Shown piece after piece: positions 6,646 through 12,693 of a stretch of DNA of 13,526 nt. The stretch covers positions 1 through 13,526 of the forward strand of contig NZ_JOEZ01000064.1 of assembly GCF_000721175.1 (NCBI RefSeq), given 5' to 3'. The stretch is from Streptomyces anulatus (GTDB taxonomy: Bacteria > Actinomycetota > Actinomycetes > Streptomycetales > Streptomycetaceae). The translations under genes were made by a program, and so were the position numbers. How positions within the stretch are numbered: position 1 is the first letter of the stretch; each line of letters starts with the position of its first letter. Below the pieces are notes generated by a model. The model made no database searches. It had not been told where the DNA came from and saw only the letters and a list, made by a program, of their open reading frames with translations.

Positions 6646-6663
6646 ACTCCCCAATTGGGGAGT
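6646..6663. promoter_or_regulatory. 18-bp perfect palindrome, putative operator
   Basis: ACTCCCCAATTGGGGAGT is a perfect 18-bp palindrome with an AT-rich centre. It lies 18 bases beyond the terminator stem and 62 bases before the next ATG (6726). With no loop, it is better explained as a dimeric protein's binding site than as a terminator. It would sit in the promoter region of the 6726-7838 gene chain that includes the WhiB-like gene. Confidence 0.5.
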
Positions 6664-6725
6664 GATCGCGACAGCCCATGGGATTGCAGCCCTCGGACTG
6701 TCCAGGACCTGACTCGGAGGACCTG

Positions 6726-7124
6726 ATGCAGCACATGATGACACGCACGATTCCGACTCCGTCGTCCGGCATCTACGACGACATGGAGGACGCCGACAAC
6801 CGCAAGGGCCCGGAGCGCGACGAGACCGACCGCTGCTTCCGTGAGCTCGTGGAGCAGCTGGTGGCCGAGGGCGACGACCGGGCCGCCGTGGCCGGCCGCC
6901 GGGCGCGGCGCACGCTCCAGGAGATGTTCCCCGGCTACGTCCGTCAGCCGGTTCTGATCCTGCACCGGCCGGTGATGGGGCAGTGCCCGCTCTGCGAGCG
7001 GTGGAACTGCCCTGGGCACGACTGCCCGCCCGGCGTCACCGCGCTGGACGAGCAGGGCCACAAGGACCTGAGCGACAAGGTCGGGAAGAAGAACGAGCGC
7101 AGCGAGAACCCCTACCCGAAGTAG
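6726..7124 (+). CDS. small Cys-cluster hypothetical protein
   Basis: A 132-residue protein. I chose ATG 6726 because GGAGG lies exactly 5 bases upstream; an in-frame ATG at 6678 lacks a ribosome-binding site. Residues 15-66 are charged and helical (DRCFRELVEQLVAEGDDRAAVAGRRARRTLQEMFPGY). A compact putative zinc site follows, CPLCERWNCPGHDC (C87, C90, C95, H98, C100), then a charged tail. I do not recognise the family. It heads a chain of overlapping genes (6726-7838): its TAG stop shares a base with the GTG of the next ORF. A 12-bp hairpin starts 20 bases downstream. Confidence 0.75.
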   Translation: MQHMMTRTIPTPSSGIYDDMEDADNRKGPERDETDRCFRELVEQLVAEGDDRAAVAGRRARRTLQEMFPGYVRQPVLILHRPVMGQCPLCERWNCPGHDCPPGVTALDEQGHKDLSDKVGKKNERSENPYPK

Positions 7125-7339
7125 TGGCCGCTCTCATACGCGCCGCCCGGACCGCGCAGCACCTCGCGGTCCGGGCCCTCACCGCGCACGGCCTGGCCCA
7201 CCCGCTCACTCTCGCGCTCCTGGCGGCCGCCTCCACGGCGGCCGCCAGGGCGTGGGAGGCCGGTCACCAGGTGAAGGACATCCACCCCGCCAATACCGCG
7301 AGCAGCCCCGCTCCGTACGGACCTTCCAGGAGGCCCTGA
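7124..7339 (+). CDS. small hydrophobic ORF coupled to its neighbours
   Basis: A 71-residue ORF starting at GTG 7124, which overlaps the previous stop as TAGTG; its own TGA overlaps the WhiB-like start as TGATG. GC at third positions is high, as expected for a real gene. Residues 23-42 (GLAHPLTLALLAAASTAAAR) could form a single membrane helix; the tail is Pro/Ser-rich. I do not recognise the family. The same DNA contains two perfect hairpins, at 7145-7176 (12-bp stem) and 7219-7249 (13-bp stem), so the segment may instead be, or also be, a structured leader of the WhiB-like gene. Confidence 0.5.
   Translation: MAALIRAARTAQHLAVRALTAHGLAHPLTLALLAAASTAAARAWEAGHQVKDIHPANTASSPAPYGPSRRP
7145..7176 (+). 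terminator. 12-bp perfect hairpin after the Cys-cluster gene
   Basis: GCCCGGACCGCG (7145-7156) pairs perfectly with CGCGGTCCGGGC (7165-7176) over an 8-base loop, starting 20 bases after the TAG at 7122-7124. It lies inside the 71-residue ORF. It could terminate or attenuate transcription before the WhiB-like gene. Confidence 0.45.
7219..7249 (+). promoter_or_regulatory. 13-bp perfect hairpin 90 bases before the WhiB-like start
   Basis: CCTGGCGGCCGCC (7219-7231) pairs perfectly with GGCGGCCGCCAGG (7237-7249) over the loop TCCAC. It lies in the second half of the 71-residue ORF. Alanine-rich codons make GC palindromes easier to form, but 13 perfect pairs is long for chance. Possible attenuator or RNA-stability element. 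Confidence 0.4.
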
Positions 7340-7662
7340 TGAACCCCTTCTCCATCGTGCCCGTCGTCTACGCGCCGTCCGCGGACCTGCCGGTCAACAC
7401 GAACTGGCGTACACACGCCGCGTGCCGGGATGAGGACCCCGACCTGTTCTTCCCCATCGGCACCAGCGGCCCGGCCATCGCCCAGGCCGAGGAGGCCAAG
7501 GCCCTCTGCCGTACCTGCCCGGTCATGGAGCGCTGCCTGGACTGGGCGCTGGAGTCCGGCCAGGACTACGGGGTGTGGGGCGGCACCGACGAGGCCGACC
7601 GCCGCCGGATCCAGCGGCGGGCCGCCCGCCTGCGCCTCAAGGAGCAGCGGTCCGCGGCGTGA
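7339..7662 (+). CDS. WhiB-family (Wbl) iron-sulfur transcription factor
   Basis: A 107-residue protein starting at ATG 7339, with AGGAGG 5 bases upstream. It has the four invariant Wbl cysteines C29, C57, C60 and C66 in the pattern C-x27-C-x2-C-x5-C, which ligate a 4Fe-4S cluster. The context is also typical: NWRTHAACRDEDPDLFFP before, CRTCPVMERCLDWAL in the middle, and the G(V/I)WGG turn (GVWGG, 78-82) that contacts the sigma factor HrdB/SigA. A basic C-terminus (RRRIQRRAARLRLKEQR) serves in DNA binding. Wbl proteins act as redox- or NO-responsive partners of the principal sigma factor. It is coupled upstream through TGATG and downstream through GTGA. Plasmid- and phage-borne Wbl proteins are common, so this is probably an element-encoded paralogue; the subclass is not assignable by eye. 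Confidence 0.95.
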   Translation: MNPFSIVPVVYAPSADLPVNTNWRTHAACRDEDPDLFFPIGTSGPAIAQAEEAKALCRTCPVMERCLDWALESGQDYGVWGGTDEADRRRIQRRAARLRLKEQRSAA

Positions 7663-7838
7663 CGAAGCGCGGCTTGTACGACCTCTACATGGCCGCTGCC
7701 GCAGCGGTCCGCGAGCACGACGCCACGTGCGCCACGTGCTCGCCGGACCGCCGCTGCCCGCCGGGCGGTCGCCTGTTCGGCGAGCTCGTCCGGCTCCAGG
7801 ACGACTACTTCGCCCAGCAGAAGGCGAAGCGCGCCTGA
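7659..7838 (+). CDS. 59-residue CxxC protein coupled to the WhiB-like gene
   Basis: A small protein starting at GTG 7659, which overlaps the WhiB-like stop as GTGA. It reads TKRGLYDLYMAAAAAVREHDATC and ends with GELVRLQDDYFAQQKAKRA. The pattern HDATCATC-SPDRRC has three closely spaced cysteines and a histidine, consistent with a small metal site. The helices on either side are amphipathic. I do not recognise a named family. The 4-bp overlap implies stoichiometric translation with the Wbl protein, which makes a physical or functional partner plausible but unproven. It ends before a hairpin with a T-run. Confidence 0.7.
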   Translation: MTKRGLYDLYMAAAAAVREHDATCATCSPDRRCPPGGRLFGELVRLQDDYFAQQKAKRA

Positions 7839-7894
7839 CCGCACCACGGGACAGGGCCCCAACTCCTCTCCCGCCCCACGCTGAACCGCTCGCA

Positions 7895-7927
7895 CCGGCC
7901 GCCCGCACCACGGGCTGCCGGCCTTTT
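7895..7927 (+). terminator. intrinsic terminator closing the WhiB-like gene chain
   Basis: The arms 7895-7905 and 7911-7921 pair over 10 of 11 positions with loop CACCA, followed by GCC and TTTT at 7924-7927. It lies 57 bases after the stop of the 59-residue gene. The T-run makes this the most classical Rho-independent terminator in the window. Confidence 0.7.
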
Positions 7928-7938
7928 CGCACGCCTCC

Positions 7939-7957
7939 GCCCGGGACACTCCCGGGC
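7939..7957. promoter_or_regulatory. short GC palindrome ahead of the DUF5999-like gene
   Basis: GCCCGGGA (7939-7946) pairs with TCCCGGGC (7950-7957) over a 3-base spacer. It lies 28 bases before the next ATG and 12 bases after the preceding T-run. It could be a second terminator stem, an operator or a leader hairpin; position alone does not decide. Confidence 0.35.
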
Positions 7958-7984
7958 ATCGCCTCCCTCCTCGAGGAGAGCCCC

Positions 7985-8368
7985 ATGGAAAGCAGCCACC
8001 CCACCACCCCGACCGCCACGACGACCACCACCACGGTGCTGCCGGACTCGCTGTGCCAACACACCCCCAGGTGCCCGACCGCGGAGAGCCCCGACCGGGA
8101 GGCCGCGACGGTCGTAGCTGCCCACCCGGAGCAGGGCTGGAGCCTCTTGTGCAACTCCCTGCTGCTCTGGGAGGACACCGGAGCGCTGCTCCCCGACGGC
8201 CAGATCATCGCCCCGCACCGCCCCACCGACACCGTCGGCGGCGCCCTGCTCCTCCGGCCCACCGACACCGCCTCGTTCATCGGGGGCACGACCCGCAGCG
8301 GCAAGACCGACATGGCCGCGCTCCATGCGGCGATGGCGAACCTGACCGGCGCCTCGCGGCCGGCCTGA
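7985..8368 (+). CDS. DUF5999-like protein with a Walker-A-like C-terminal tail
   Basis: A 127-residue protein starting at ATG 7985 behind GAGGAGA. Residues 22-80 match the short Streptomyces DUF5999 family: LCQHTPRCPTAESPDREAA, then HPEQGWSLLCN, LLLWEDTGALLPDG and IIAPHRP. Family members as I know them are about 65-75 residues and begin near the CQH. This copy has a Thr-rich N-terminal extension (7-17) and a C-terminal extension of about 47 residues containing GTTRSGKT (101-108). That segment fits the P-loop consensus GxxxxGK[ST] and is followed by a helix (MAALHAAMANL). No Walker B or rest of an ATPase is present, so nucleotide binding is doubtful; the tail may be a fusion or the remains of an FtsK/TraB-like gene. 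Function unknown. Confidence 0.75.
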   Translation: MESSHPTTPTATTTTTTVLPDSLCQHTPRCPTAESPDREAATVVAAHPEQGWSLLCNSLLLWEDTGALLPDGQIIAPHRPTDTVGGALLLRPTDTASFIGGTTRSGKTDMAALHAAMANLTGASRPA

Positions 8369-8435
8369 CGGTTGCCCGATCCGCCCGCACCGACCGCTCA
8401 CCACCAGGGCGGCCGGGACGGGCGGTGACAGGGAG

Positions 8436-8448
8436 CCGGACAGTCCGG
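8436..8448. promoter_or_regulatory. small inverted repeat ahead of the interrupted gene
   Basis: CCGGAC and GTCCGG flank a single A at 8436-8448, 25 bases before the ATG at 8474. The 105-base gap between the DUF5999-like gene and this start shows no other feature apart from the GAGAGGAG ribosome-binding site. It may be an operator; support is weak. Confidence 0.25.
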
Positions 8449-8473
8449 AGCCAGCACCGAGAGGAGCTCACCC

Positions 8474-8966
8474 ATGTTCGAGTTGAACCGCCGTACCCCG
8501 CAGGAGCTGGAGAAGGCCGAGAGCGGATTCAGCCGGGATGTTGAGGTCTACGTCTGCGGCATCCAGGCCACTCAGCCCTCCCTCGACGTTCTCACCCAGC
8601 TGACCGCGAAGGCGTACGCCCTCTCCCTGCGGCGCAAGCGCGAGGACTGGCTGGCGTGGGGAGACAGTGGCATGCCGATGACCGGCGACGACATCGCCGC
8701 TCACGCCGAGGCCGCCATCCGTTTCCTGCAGACCAGCGGCTGGGCCCCGCGCAACCACCGGGGCATCTACGAGGCGCTCAACGCCGCACGCGCCGACGAC
8801 ACGACCGGGCGGCTGTCCAGGGACACCGGCGTCGCCGTCCGGGACATCCTCGCTCTGTTGATCTGCGCCACGACCGGCGCACCGTACGCCCAGTACATCG
8901 ACTGGGACGAGCACCCCGCCCGCACCGTCGACGAGGTTCTGGCCCTCCTGGTCGCCACCGTGGCTT
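8474..8966 (+). pseudogene. 5' part of a gene interrupted by the IS21-type element
   Basis: ATG 8474 follows AGAGGAG. About 164 host-derived residues can be read before the frame runs into the insertion-element end and picks up foreign residues to a stop at 9031. The N-terminus reads MFELNRRTPQELEKAESGF; the C-terminal visible part contains AAIRFLQTSGWAP and YIDWDEHPARTVDEVLALL. The last segment resembles the end of DUF6197 proteins (W-D-x-x-P-x-R-T-x-x-E-V-L-A-L-L); this is a recollection of the family pattern, not a search result. The probable lost 3' end is at 12582-12663. A truncated 185-residue product may still be made. Function unknown. Confidence 0.65.
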
Positions 8967-9010
8967 TGTCGAGTAGTAGTGACGTCACTTGTCGACGGGT
9001 TTGGGAGGCG
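8967..9010 (+). repeat. left terminal repeats of the IS21-type element
   Basis: TGTCGAG at 8967-8973 and TGTCGACGG at 8990-8998 are tandem repeats 23 bp apart. Between them is the perfect palindrome AGTGACGTCACT (8978-8989). Multiple transposase-binding repeats at each end are characteristic of IS21. Confidence 0.65.
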
Positions 9011-9105
9011 CCCAGAACCACGGGCGGGTGATGTTGATGAGTTCGGGAGGCACTGGGGTTCTTGCCGGGGCAGCATCGGGATGTTCCTGGTGAAAGGTCC
9101 TGGTC

Positions 9106-10749
9106 ATGCCGCAGATGTCGAAGGTCGAGCTGTACGCGGCGATCCGGCGTGACCATCGCGGCGGCATGTCGATGCGGGAGCTTGAGCGCAAGCACGGCGT
9201 GACGTGGCGGACGGTCCGGAAAGCGCTGGACTCGTCATGGCCGGAGCCCCGCAAGAAGCTGCCTCCCCGAGCCACCACGCTGGACCCGTACAAGCCGGTG
9301 ATCGACGAGATCCTGCGGGCGGACCTGGACGCGCCGCGCAAGCAGCGGCACACGGTCACCCGGATCTTTCACCGACTGGTCGAGGAGCACGAAGCGGACG
9401 TCTCCTACGGTGTGGTGCGCTACTACGTCGCCAGCCGGAAGCCCGAGATCCTGGTCGAATCCGGCAAGGCACCACTGGAGGCGTTCGTCCCGCAGACCCA
9501 CCTGCCCGGTCACGAAGCGGAGGTCGACTTCGGTGACGTGACCGTGCGCCTGGCCGGCGAGCTGGTCACCTGCTACCTGTTCTCCTTCCGGCTGTCGCAC
9601 TCGGGCAAGGCAGTCCACCGCGTGTTCGCCTCCTGCGGCCAGGAAGCGTTCTTTGAAGGCCACGTCCACGCGCTGCGGACGCTGGGCGGGGTCCCGCGCA
9701 CCAAGGTCCGCTACGACAACTTGAAGGCCGCCGTCGCCAGGGTGCTGGGGCAGAGCCGGGGAAGAGTCGAGGCCGACCGGTGGATCGCCTTCCGCTCGCA
9801 CTTCGGCATCGAAAGCTTCTACTGCCGGCCCGGGGTCGAAGGCGCCCACGAGAAGGGCGGAGTCGAAGGGATGATCGGCTACTTCCGCCGCAACCACTTC
9901 GTCCCTGTCCCCGAGGTCTCCTCGCTCGCCGAGCTGAACGAGATGGTCGAGCAGTGGGACCGGCAGGACGACGCCCGCCGCATCGGTTCCAGGCCCAAGA
10001 CGGTCGCGGAGTACTTCGCACTCGAACAACCGCTGCTGATGCCGCTGCCCGAGGAGCCATTCGAGACGGGCCGGCTGTTCACCCCTCGGGTCGACCGCTA
10101 CGGCCAGATCCCGGTCCGCACCAATCGCTACTCGGTCCCGATCCGGCTGATCGGCAAACGCGTGCGCGTCGTGCTACATGCCTCTCATCTGGTGGTTTAC
10201 GACCAGAACGTGGAAGTTGCCCGGCACGAACGGCTGATCGCGAAGGGTGCCGTCCGCTTGGACCTGGACCACTACCTGGAAGTCCTGGTCCGCAAGCCCG
10301 GTGCTTTCCCCGGCTCCACGGCCCTCGAACAGGCCCGCTCGGCAGGCAGGTTCACCCCGGTCCACGACGCCTGGTGGGATCAGGCCCGCAAGATGCATGG
10401 TGAGCGGGACGGCACCCGGGCTCTGATCGAGGTGCTTCTGCTGGGGCGTCACTTGCCCCATGAGCATGTAGTCGCCGGCCTGGCTGCGGCCCTGCGGGCC
10501 GGGGCGATGACCGCGGACGCGGTCGCGCTGGAAGCCCGCAAGGCCGCCCAGGCGGAGACCGAGCCCGCCCCCGCAGCGGACCGGCTGGTTCCCGGCGGGC
10601 CGTCGGCGACGGTGACGTCCCTGCACGAGTGGCGGCTCGCGCACCTTCCTGCGGACACCAGGCCGCTGCCCTCGGTGGCCCTCTATGACCAATTGCTCCG
10701 ACGCCGTCGCACCAGCGGCGGTGACCACCATGAGGGAGAAGCACAGTGA
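9106..10749 (+). CDS. istA: IS21-family transposase IstA
   Basis: A 547-residue protein. Residues 4-42 form a resolvase-like helix-turn-helix (MSKVELYAAIRRDHRGG, then SMRELERKHGVTWRTVRKAL). The DDE/RNase-H catalytic core shows D141 in HEAEVDFGDV, D204 in RYDNLKAAV and E254 in HEKGGVEGMIGYFRR. After about residue 320 comes the beta-rich C-terminal domain (VRTNRYSVPIRLIGKRVRV). Length and motifs are normal for a full-length IstA, with no frameshift. ATG 9106 is used, with AAAGG about 11 bases upstream; ATG 9115 is an alternative. Its TGA overlaps the GTG of istB as GTGA. The protein cuts and joins element ends together with the IstB ATPase. Confidence 0.96.
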   Translation: MPQMSKVELYAAIRRDHRGGMSMRELERKHGVTWRTVRKALDSSWPEPRKKLPPRATTLDPYKPVIDEILRADLDAPRKQRHTVTRIFHRLVEEHEADVSYGVVRYYVASRKPEILVESGKAPLEAFVPQTHLPGHEAEVDFGDVTVRLAGELVTCYLFSFRLSHSGKAVHRVFASCGQEAFFEGHVHALRTLGGVPRTKVRYDNLKAAVARVLGQSRGRVEADRWIAFRSHFGIESFYCRPGVEGAHEKGGVEGMIGYFRRNHFVPVPEVSSLAELNEMVEQWDRQDDARRIGSRPKTVAEYFALEQPLLMPLPEEPFETGRLFTPRVDRYGQIPVRTNRYSVPIRLIGKRVRVVLHASHLVVYDQNVEVARHERLIAKGAVRLDLDHYLEVLVRKPGAFPGSTALEQARSAGRFTPVHDAWWDQARKMHGERDGTRALIEVLLLGRHLPHEHVVAGLAAALRAGAMTADAVALEARKAAQAETEPAPAADRLVPGGPSATVTSLHEWRLAHLPADTRPLPSVALYDQLLRRRRTSGGDHHEGEAQ

Positions 10750-11543
10750 CCCTGCCCCGCCAGCGAGGATTGACTGAGCAAGCCGCCGACGCCGCCATCG
10801 ACAGCGCCTGTCGGCTTCTGCGGTTGCCGTCGATTCGCAACGAGTTCTCCGATATCGCCGACCGGGCGATGAAGGACCAGATGACCTATCGGGGCTTCCT
10901 TGCTGAGCTGCTGATGACCGAGTGCGACGACCGGTCCCGTCGCCGTTCGGAAAGGCGGATCAAGGCGGCCGGATTCCCGCGGGAGAAGTCGCTTCGGGCG
11001 TTCGACTTCGACGCGAACCCCAACATCGACGCGGCTACCATCCACACGCTGGCCAGCTGTGAGTGGATTAAGAAGAGCCAGCCGCTCTGCCTGATCGGTG
11101 ACTCCGGCACCGGCAAGTCGCACATGCTCATCGCTCTGGGCACCGAGGCCGCGATGAAGGGCTACCGTGTCCGCTACACGCTCGCCACGAAACTCGTGAA
11201 CGAGCTGGTCGAGGCGGCCGACGAGAAGCAGCTGAACAAGACCATCGCCCGCTACGGCCGCGTCGACCTGCTCTGCATCGACGAGCTCGGCTACATGGAA
11301 CTGGACCGCCGCGGCGCCGAACTCCTGTTCCAGGTGCTGACGGAACGCGAGGAGAAGAACAGCGTCGCCATCGCCTCTAACGAGTCCTTCGGCGGCTGGA
11401 CCAAGACCTTCACCGACCCCCGCCTCTGCGCGGCCATCGTCGACCGCCTCACCTTCAACGGCACCATCATCGAGACCGGCACCGACTCCTACCGCCTCGC
11501 CAGCACCCGCGCACGAGCCGAAGAGCCCGCCAAGGCCAGCTGA
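10746..11543 (+). CDS. istB: IS21-family helper ATPase IstB
   Basis: A 265-residue AAA+ ATPase related to DnaA/DnaC. Walker A is GDSGTGKS at residues 118-125 and Walker B is LLCIDE at 175-180. The following segment contains the IstB landmarks LGYMELDRRGAELLFQVL, ASNESFGGW and the C-terminal DRLTFNGTIIETGTDSYRL. The helical N-terminal domain (about 1-85) contains the usual YRGFLAELLMTE motif. The GTG at 10746 overlaps the istA stop, so the two are translationally coupled. In IS21 this protein selects target DNA and regulates IstA. It appears intact. Its stop is 2 bp from the stop of the convergent acetyltransferase gene, unusually close for a gene that should be followed by the element's right end. 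Confidence 0.96.
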   Translation: MTLPRQRGLTEQAADAAIDSACRLLRLPSIRNEFSDIADRAMKDQMTYRGFLAELLMTECDDRSRRRSERRIKAAGFPREKSLRAFDFDANPNIDAATIHTLASCEWIKKSQPLCLIGDSGTGKSHMLIALGTEAAMKGYRVRYTLATKLVNELVEAADEKQLNKTIARYGRVDLLCIDELGYMELDRRGAELLFQVLTEREEKNSVAIASNESFGGWTKTFTDPRLCAAIVDRLTFNGTIIETGTDSYRLASTRARAEEPAKAS

Positions 11544-11545
11544 GC

Positions 11546-12331
11546 TCAGGGCGACCACACATACGGCGTCGTCGTGGTGACCACGTGCAGGCCAAGGCGG
11601 GTGAGGATCGGGGCGCTGTCGGCTGAGGCATCGACGTAGACGTAGGGGACATCGCGGGCGGCAGCGAGTTGGGCTCGGTGGGCGACCATGGCCCGGTAGA
11701 TGCCCTGTCCGCGCCATTCCCTGAGCGTTGAGCCGCCCCAGAGGCCGCCGAAGTCGATGCCGTCCTTGAACACCAGCCAGGCGGCGCAGACGACTTCGGT
11801 GCGTGCCTCGGCGACGAGGACGATGGTGTTCTCTGGGGCGTTCTCGATCCGGGCGGCCAGGTCGTCGGCGAGCCAACTCCAGTCCTCGCCCCAGACGGTG
11901 CTCTCCATAGCGGCGATGCGCTGGAGGTCTGATCTGGCGGTAACACGGCGGAGGGTCACGCCGTCGGGCAGGACGGGGTCTGCGGCAAGGTCTGCGGACT
12001 GCCCGATGAGTACGGTCTCGCTGTCCTCGGCGACGAAGCCGGCTGCCGTGAGCCGGTCGGTGATGTCGGCTGGGAGATCATGGGCGCGAGTCTTCCATTC
12101 GACCGCCTCACCACGGGCAGCGTAAAAGTCACGTTGCCGCGCTATGAGCGTGTCGAGTTCTGCCCCGTACACACCGAGGTCGCGTGGGCCCGTGACGAAG
12201 CCACGGTGCCAACCGACGACACGGGTCAACGGGCCGTCCTTCTCGACGCGGACGCTGCCGCCAGGCGGGGTGACACCACGGAGTTGGGCGTCATACGCGG
12301 TGCGGAGTTCGTCGATCAGAGTGTCCTTCAC
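11546..12331 (-). CDS. GNAT-family N-acetyltransferase
   Basis: A 261-residue protein read from GTG 12331. The C-terminal half is a GNAT domain: LRRVTARSDLQRIAAM (127-142), VCAAWLVFKDGIDFGGLWGG (181-200), then the acetyl-CoA pyrophosphate loop in WRGQGIYRAMV (206-216, matching [QR]xxGx[GA]), and VDASADSAPILTRLGLHVV (233-251) as the motif-B region. The N-terminal about 110 residues are a divergent arm seen in some actinobacterial GNATs. It would transfer acetyl groups from acetyl-CoA to an amine; the acceptor is unknown and resistance cannot be claimed. No clear ribosome-binding site precedes the GTG, so leaderless translation or a later start is possible. It converges on istB with 2 bp between stops and lies inside the inferred element boundaries. 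Confidence 0.88.
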   Translation of the reverse strand: MKDTLIDELRTAYDAQLRGVTPPGGSVRVEKDGPLTRVVGWHRGFVTGPRDLGVYGAELDTLIARQRDFYAARGEAVEWKTRAHDLPADITDRLTAAGFVAEDSETVLIGQSADLAADPVLPDGVTLRRVTARSDLQRIAAMESTVWGEDWSWLADDLAARIENAPENTIVLVAEARTEVVCAAWLVFKDGIDFGGLWGGSTLREWRGQGIYRAMVAHRAQLAAARDVPYVYVDASADSAPILTRLGLHVVTTTTPYVWSP

Positions 12332-12459
12332 TCGAACACCGTACGGATCAGGTCAAGTGAATAATCGCCGGTCGAAACCGCGCGAACATCAAGGGCGCTG
12401 CACTGCCTCACCCGGCCACCGGAGATCAGAGCAGGTACTGGCCTCTGCCGCTACCTGCC

Positions 12460-12496
12460 TCGACGGCCAGCCGCCCTTCGAGCGGCTGGCCGTCGA
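12460..12496. terminator. 15-bp perfect hairpin upstream of the GNAT gene
   Basis: TCGACGGCCAGCCGC (12460-12474) pairs perfectly with GCGGCTGGCCGTCGA (12482-12496) over a 7-base loop. It sits in the 250-bp stretch between the GNAT start and the right end of the element, which otherwise holds no gene. The right arm contains the element-end motif: TGTCGACGG reads at 12498-12490 on the minus strand. It may be a bidirectional terminator insulating the element, or part of a subterminal transposase-binding site. Confidence 0.5.
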
Positions 12497-12559
12497 CACG
12501 TTCACATGCACGCAGCGCCGTCATTTCTCATCCACATTCCAGAGCCGGTTGATCACCAA

Positions 12560-12581
12560 CTGCCTCCGGAAACCGTCGACA
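12560..12581 (-). repeat. right terminal repeat of the IS21-type element
   Basis: On the minus strand from 12581 the sequence reads TGTCGACGGTTTCCGGAGGC; with one more T outside (12582) it matches the left inner repeat at 18 of 22 positions. A further TGTCGACGG lies at 12498-12490 as a possible second right repeat. Immediately outside, a host-type reading frame resumes. Confidence 0.55.
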
Positions 12582-12663
12582 AACGCTGCTCTTCGAGATC
12601 AACGAAGCCACCACCGCGGCTTTCGCCCGCACCTACGGCCCCGCACAGACCGCCGCGGCCTGA
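12582..12663 (+). pseudogene. 3' remnant of the gene interrupted by the IS21-type element
   Basis: Directly outside the right terminal repeat an open frame reads TLLFEINEATTAAFARTYGP and runs to TGA at 12661-12663, with the GC-rich third positions of a real gene. It has no start codon of its own. It would continue naturally from the sequence ending DEVLALLVATVA before the left element end. Together the two parts would give a protein of about 190 residues. The assignment rests on position, frame and codon use; no target duplication confirms the join. Confidence 0.55.
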
Positions 12664-12693
12664 CCCCCTCGGGTATCCGGCCGGCGGCCCCGC

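Larger units (their letters stand above)
8967..12581 (+). mobile_element. IS21-family insertion element, apparently carrying a GNAT gene
   Basis: The element contains istA and istB in the standard overlapping order. The left end is set at TGTCGAG (8967), where the interrupted gene's sequence ends. A second repeat TTGTCGACGG starts at 8989. On the right, read inward on the minus strand, TTGTCGACGGTTTCC starts at 12582; over 22 positions it agrees with the left inner repeat at 18. The ends would be TG...CA, as in IS21. At 3.6 kb it is longer than a usual IS21 element (about 2-2.5 kb) because the acetyltransferase gene lies between istB and the right repeat. No target-site duplication is visible, so the right boundary is less certain than the left. 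Confidence 0.65.

Noticed and set aside
8966..9031. Natural end of the 8474 gene at the stop at 9031
   Set aside because: From 8967 the sequence is the repeat-rich end of the insertion element, so the last residues (SSSSDVTCRRVWEAP and onward) are read-through, not host protein.
8955..12595. Target-site duplication flanking the IS21-type element
   Set aside because: Bases outside the left end (GTGGCTT) and outside the right end (AACGCTG) share only GCT at different offsets. No 4-8 bp direct duplication is visible, so none is claimed.
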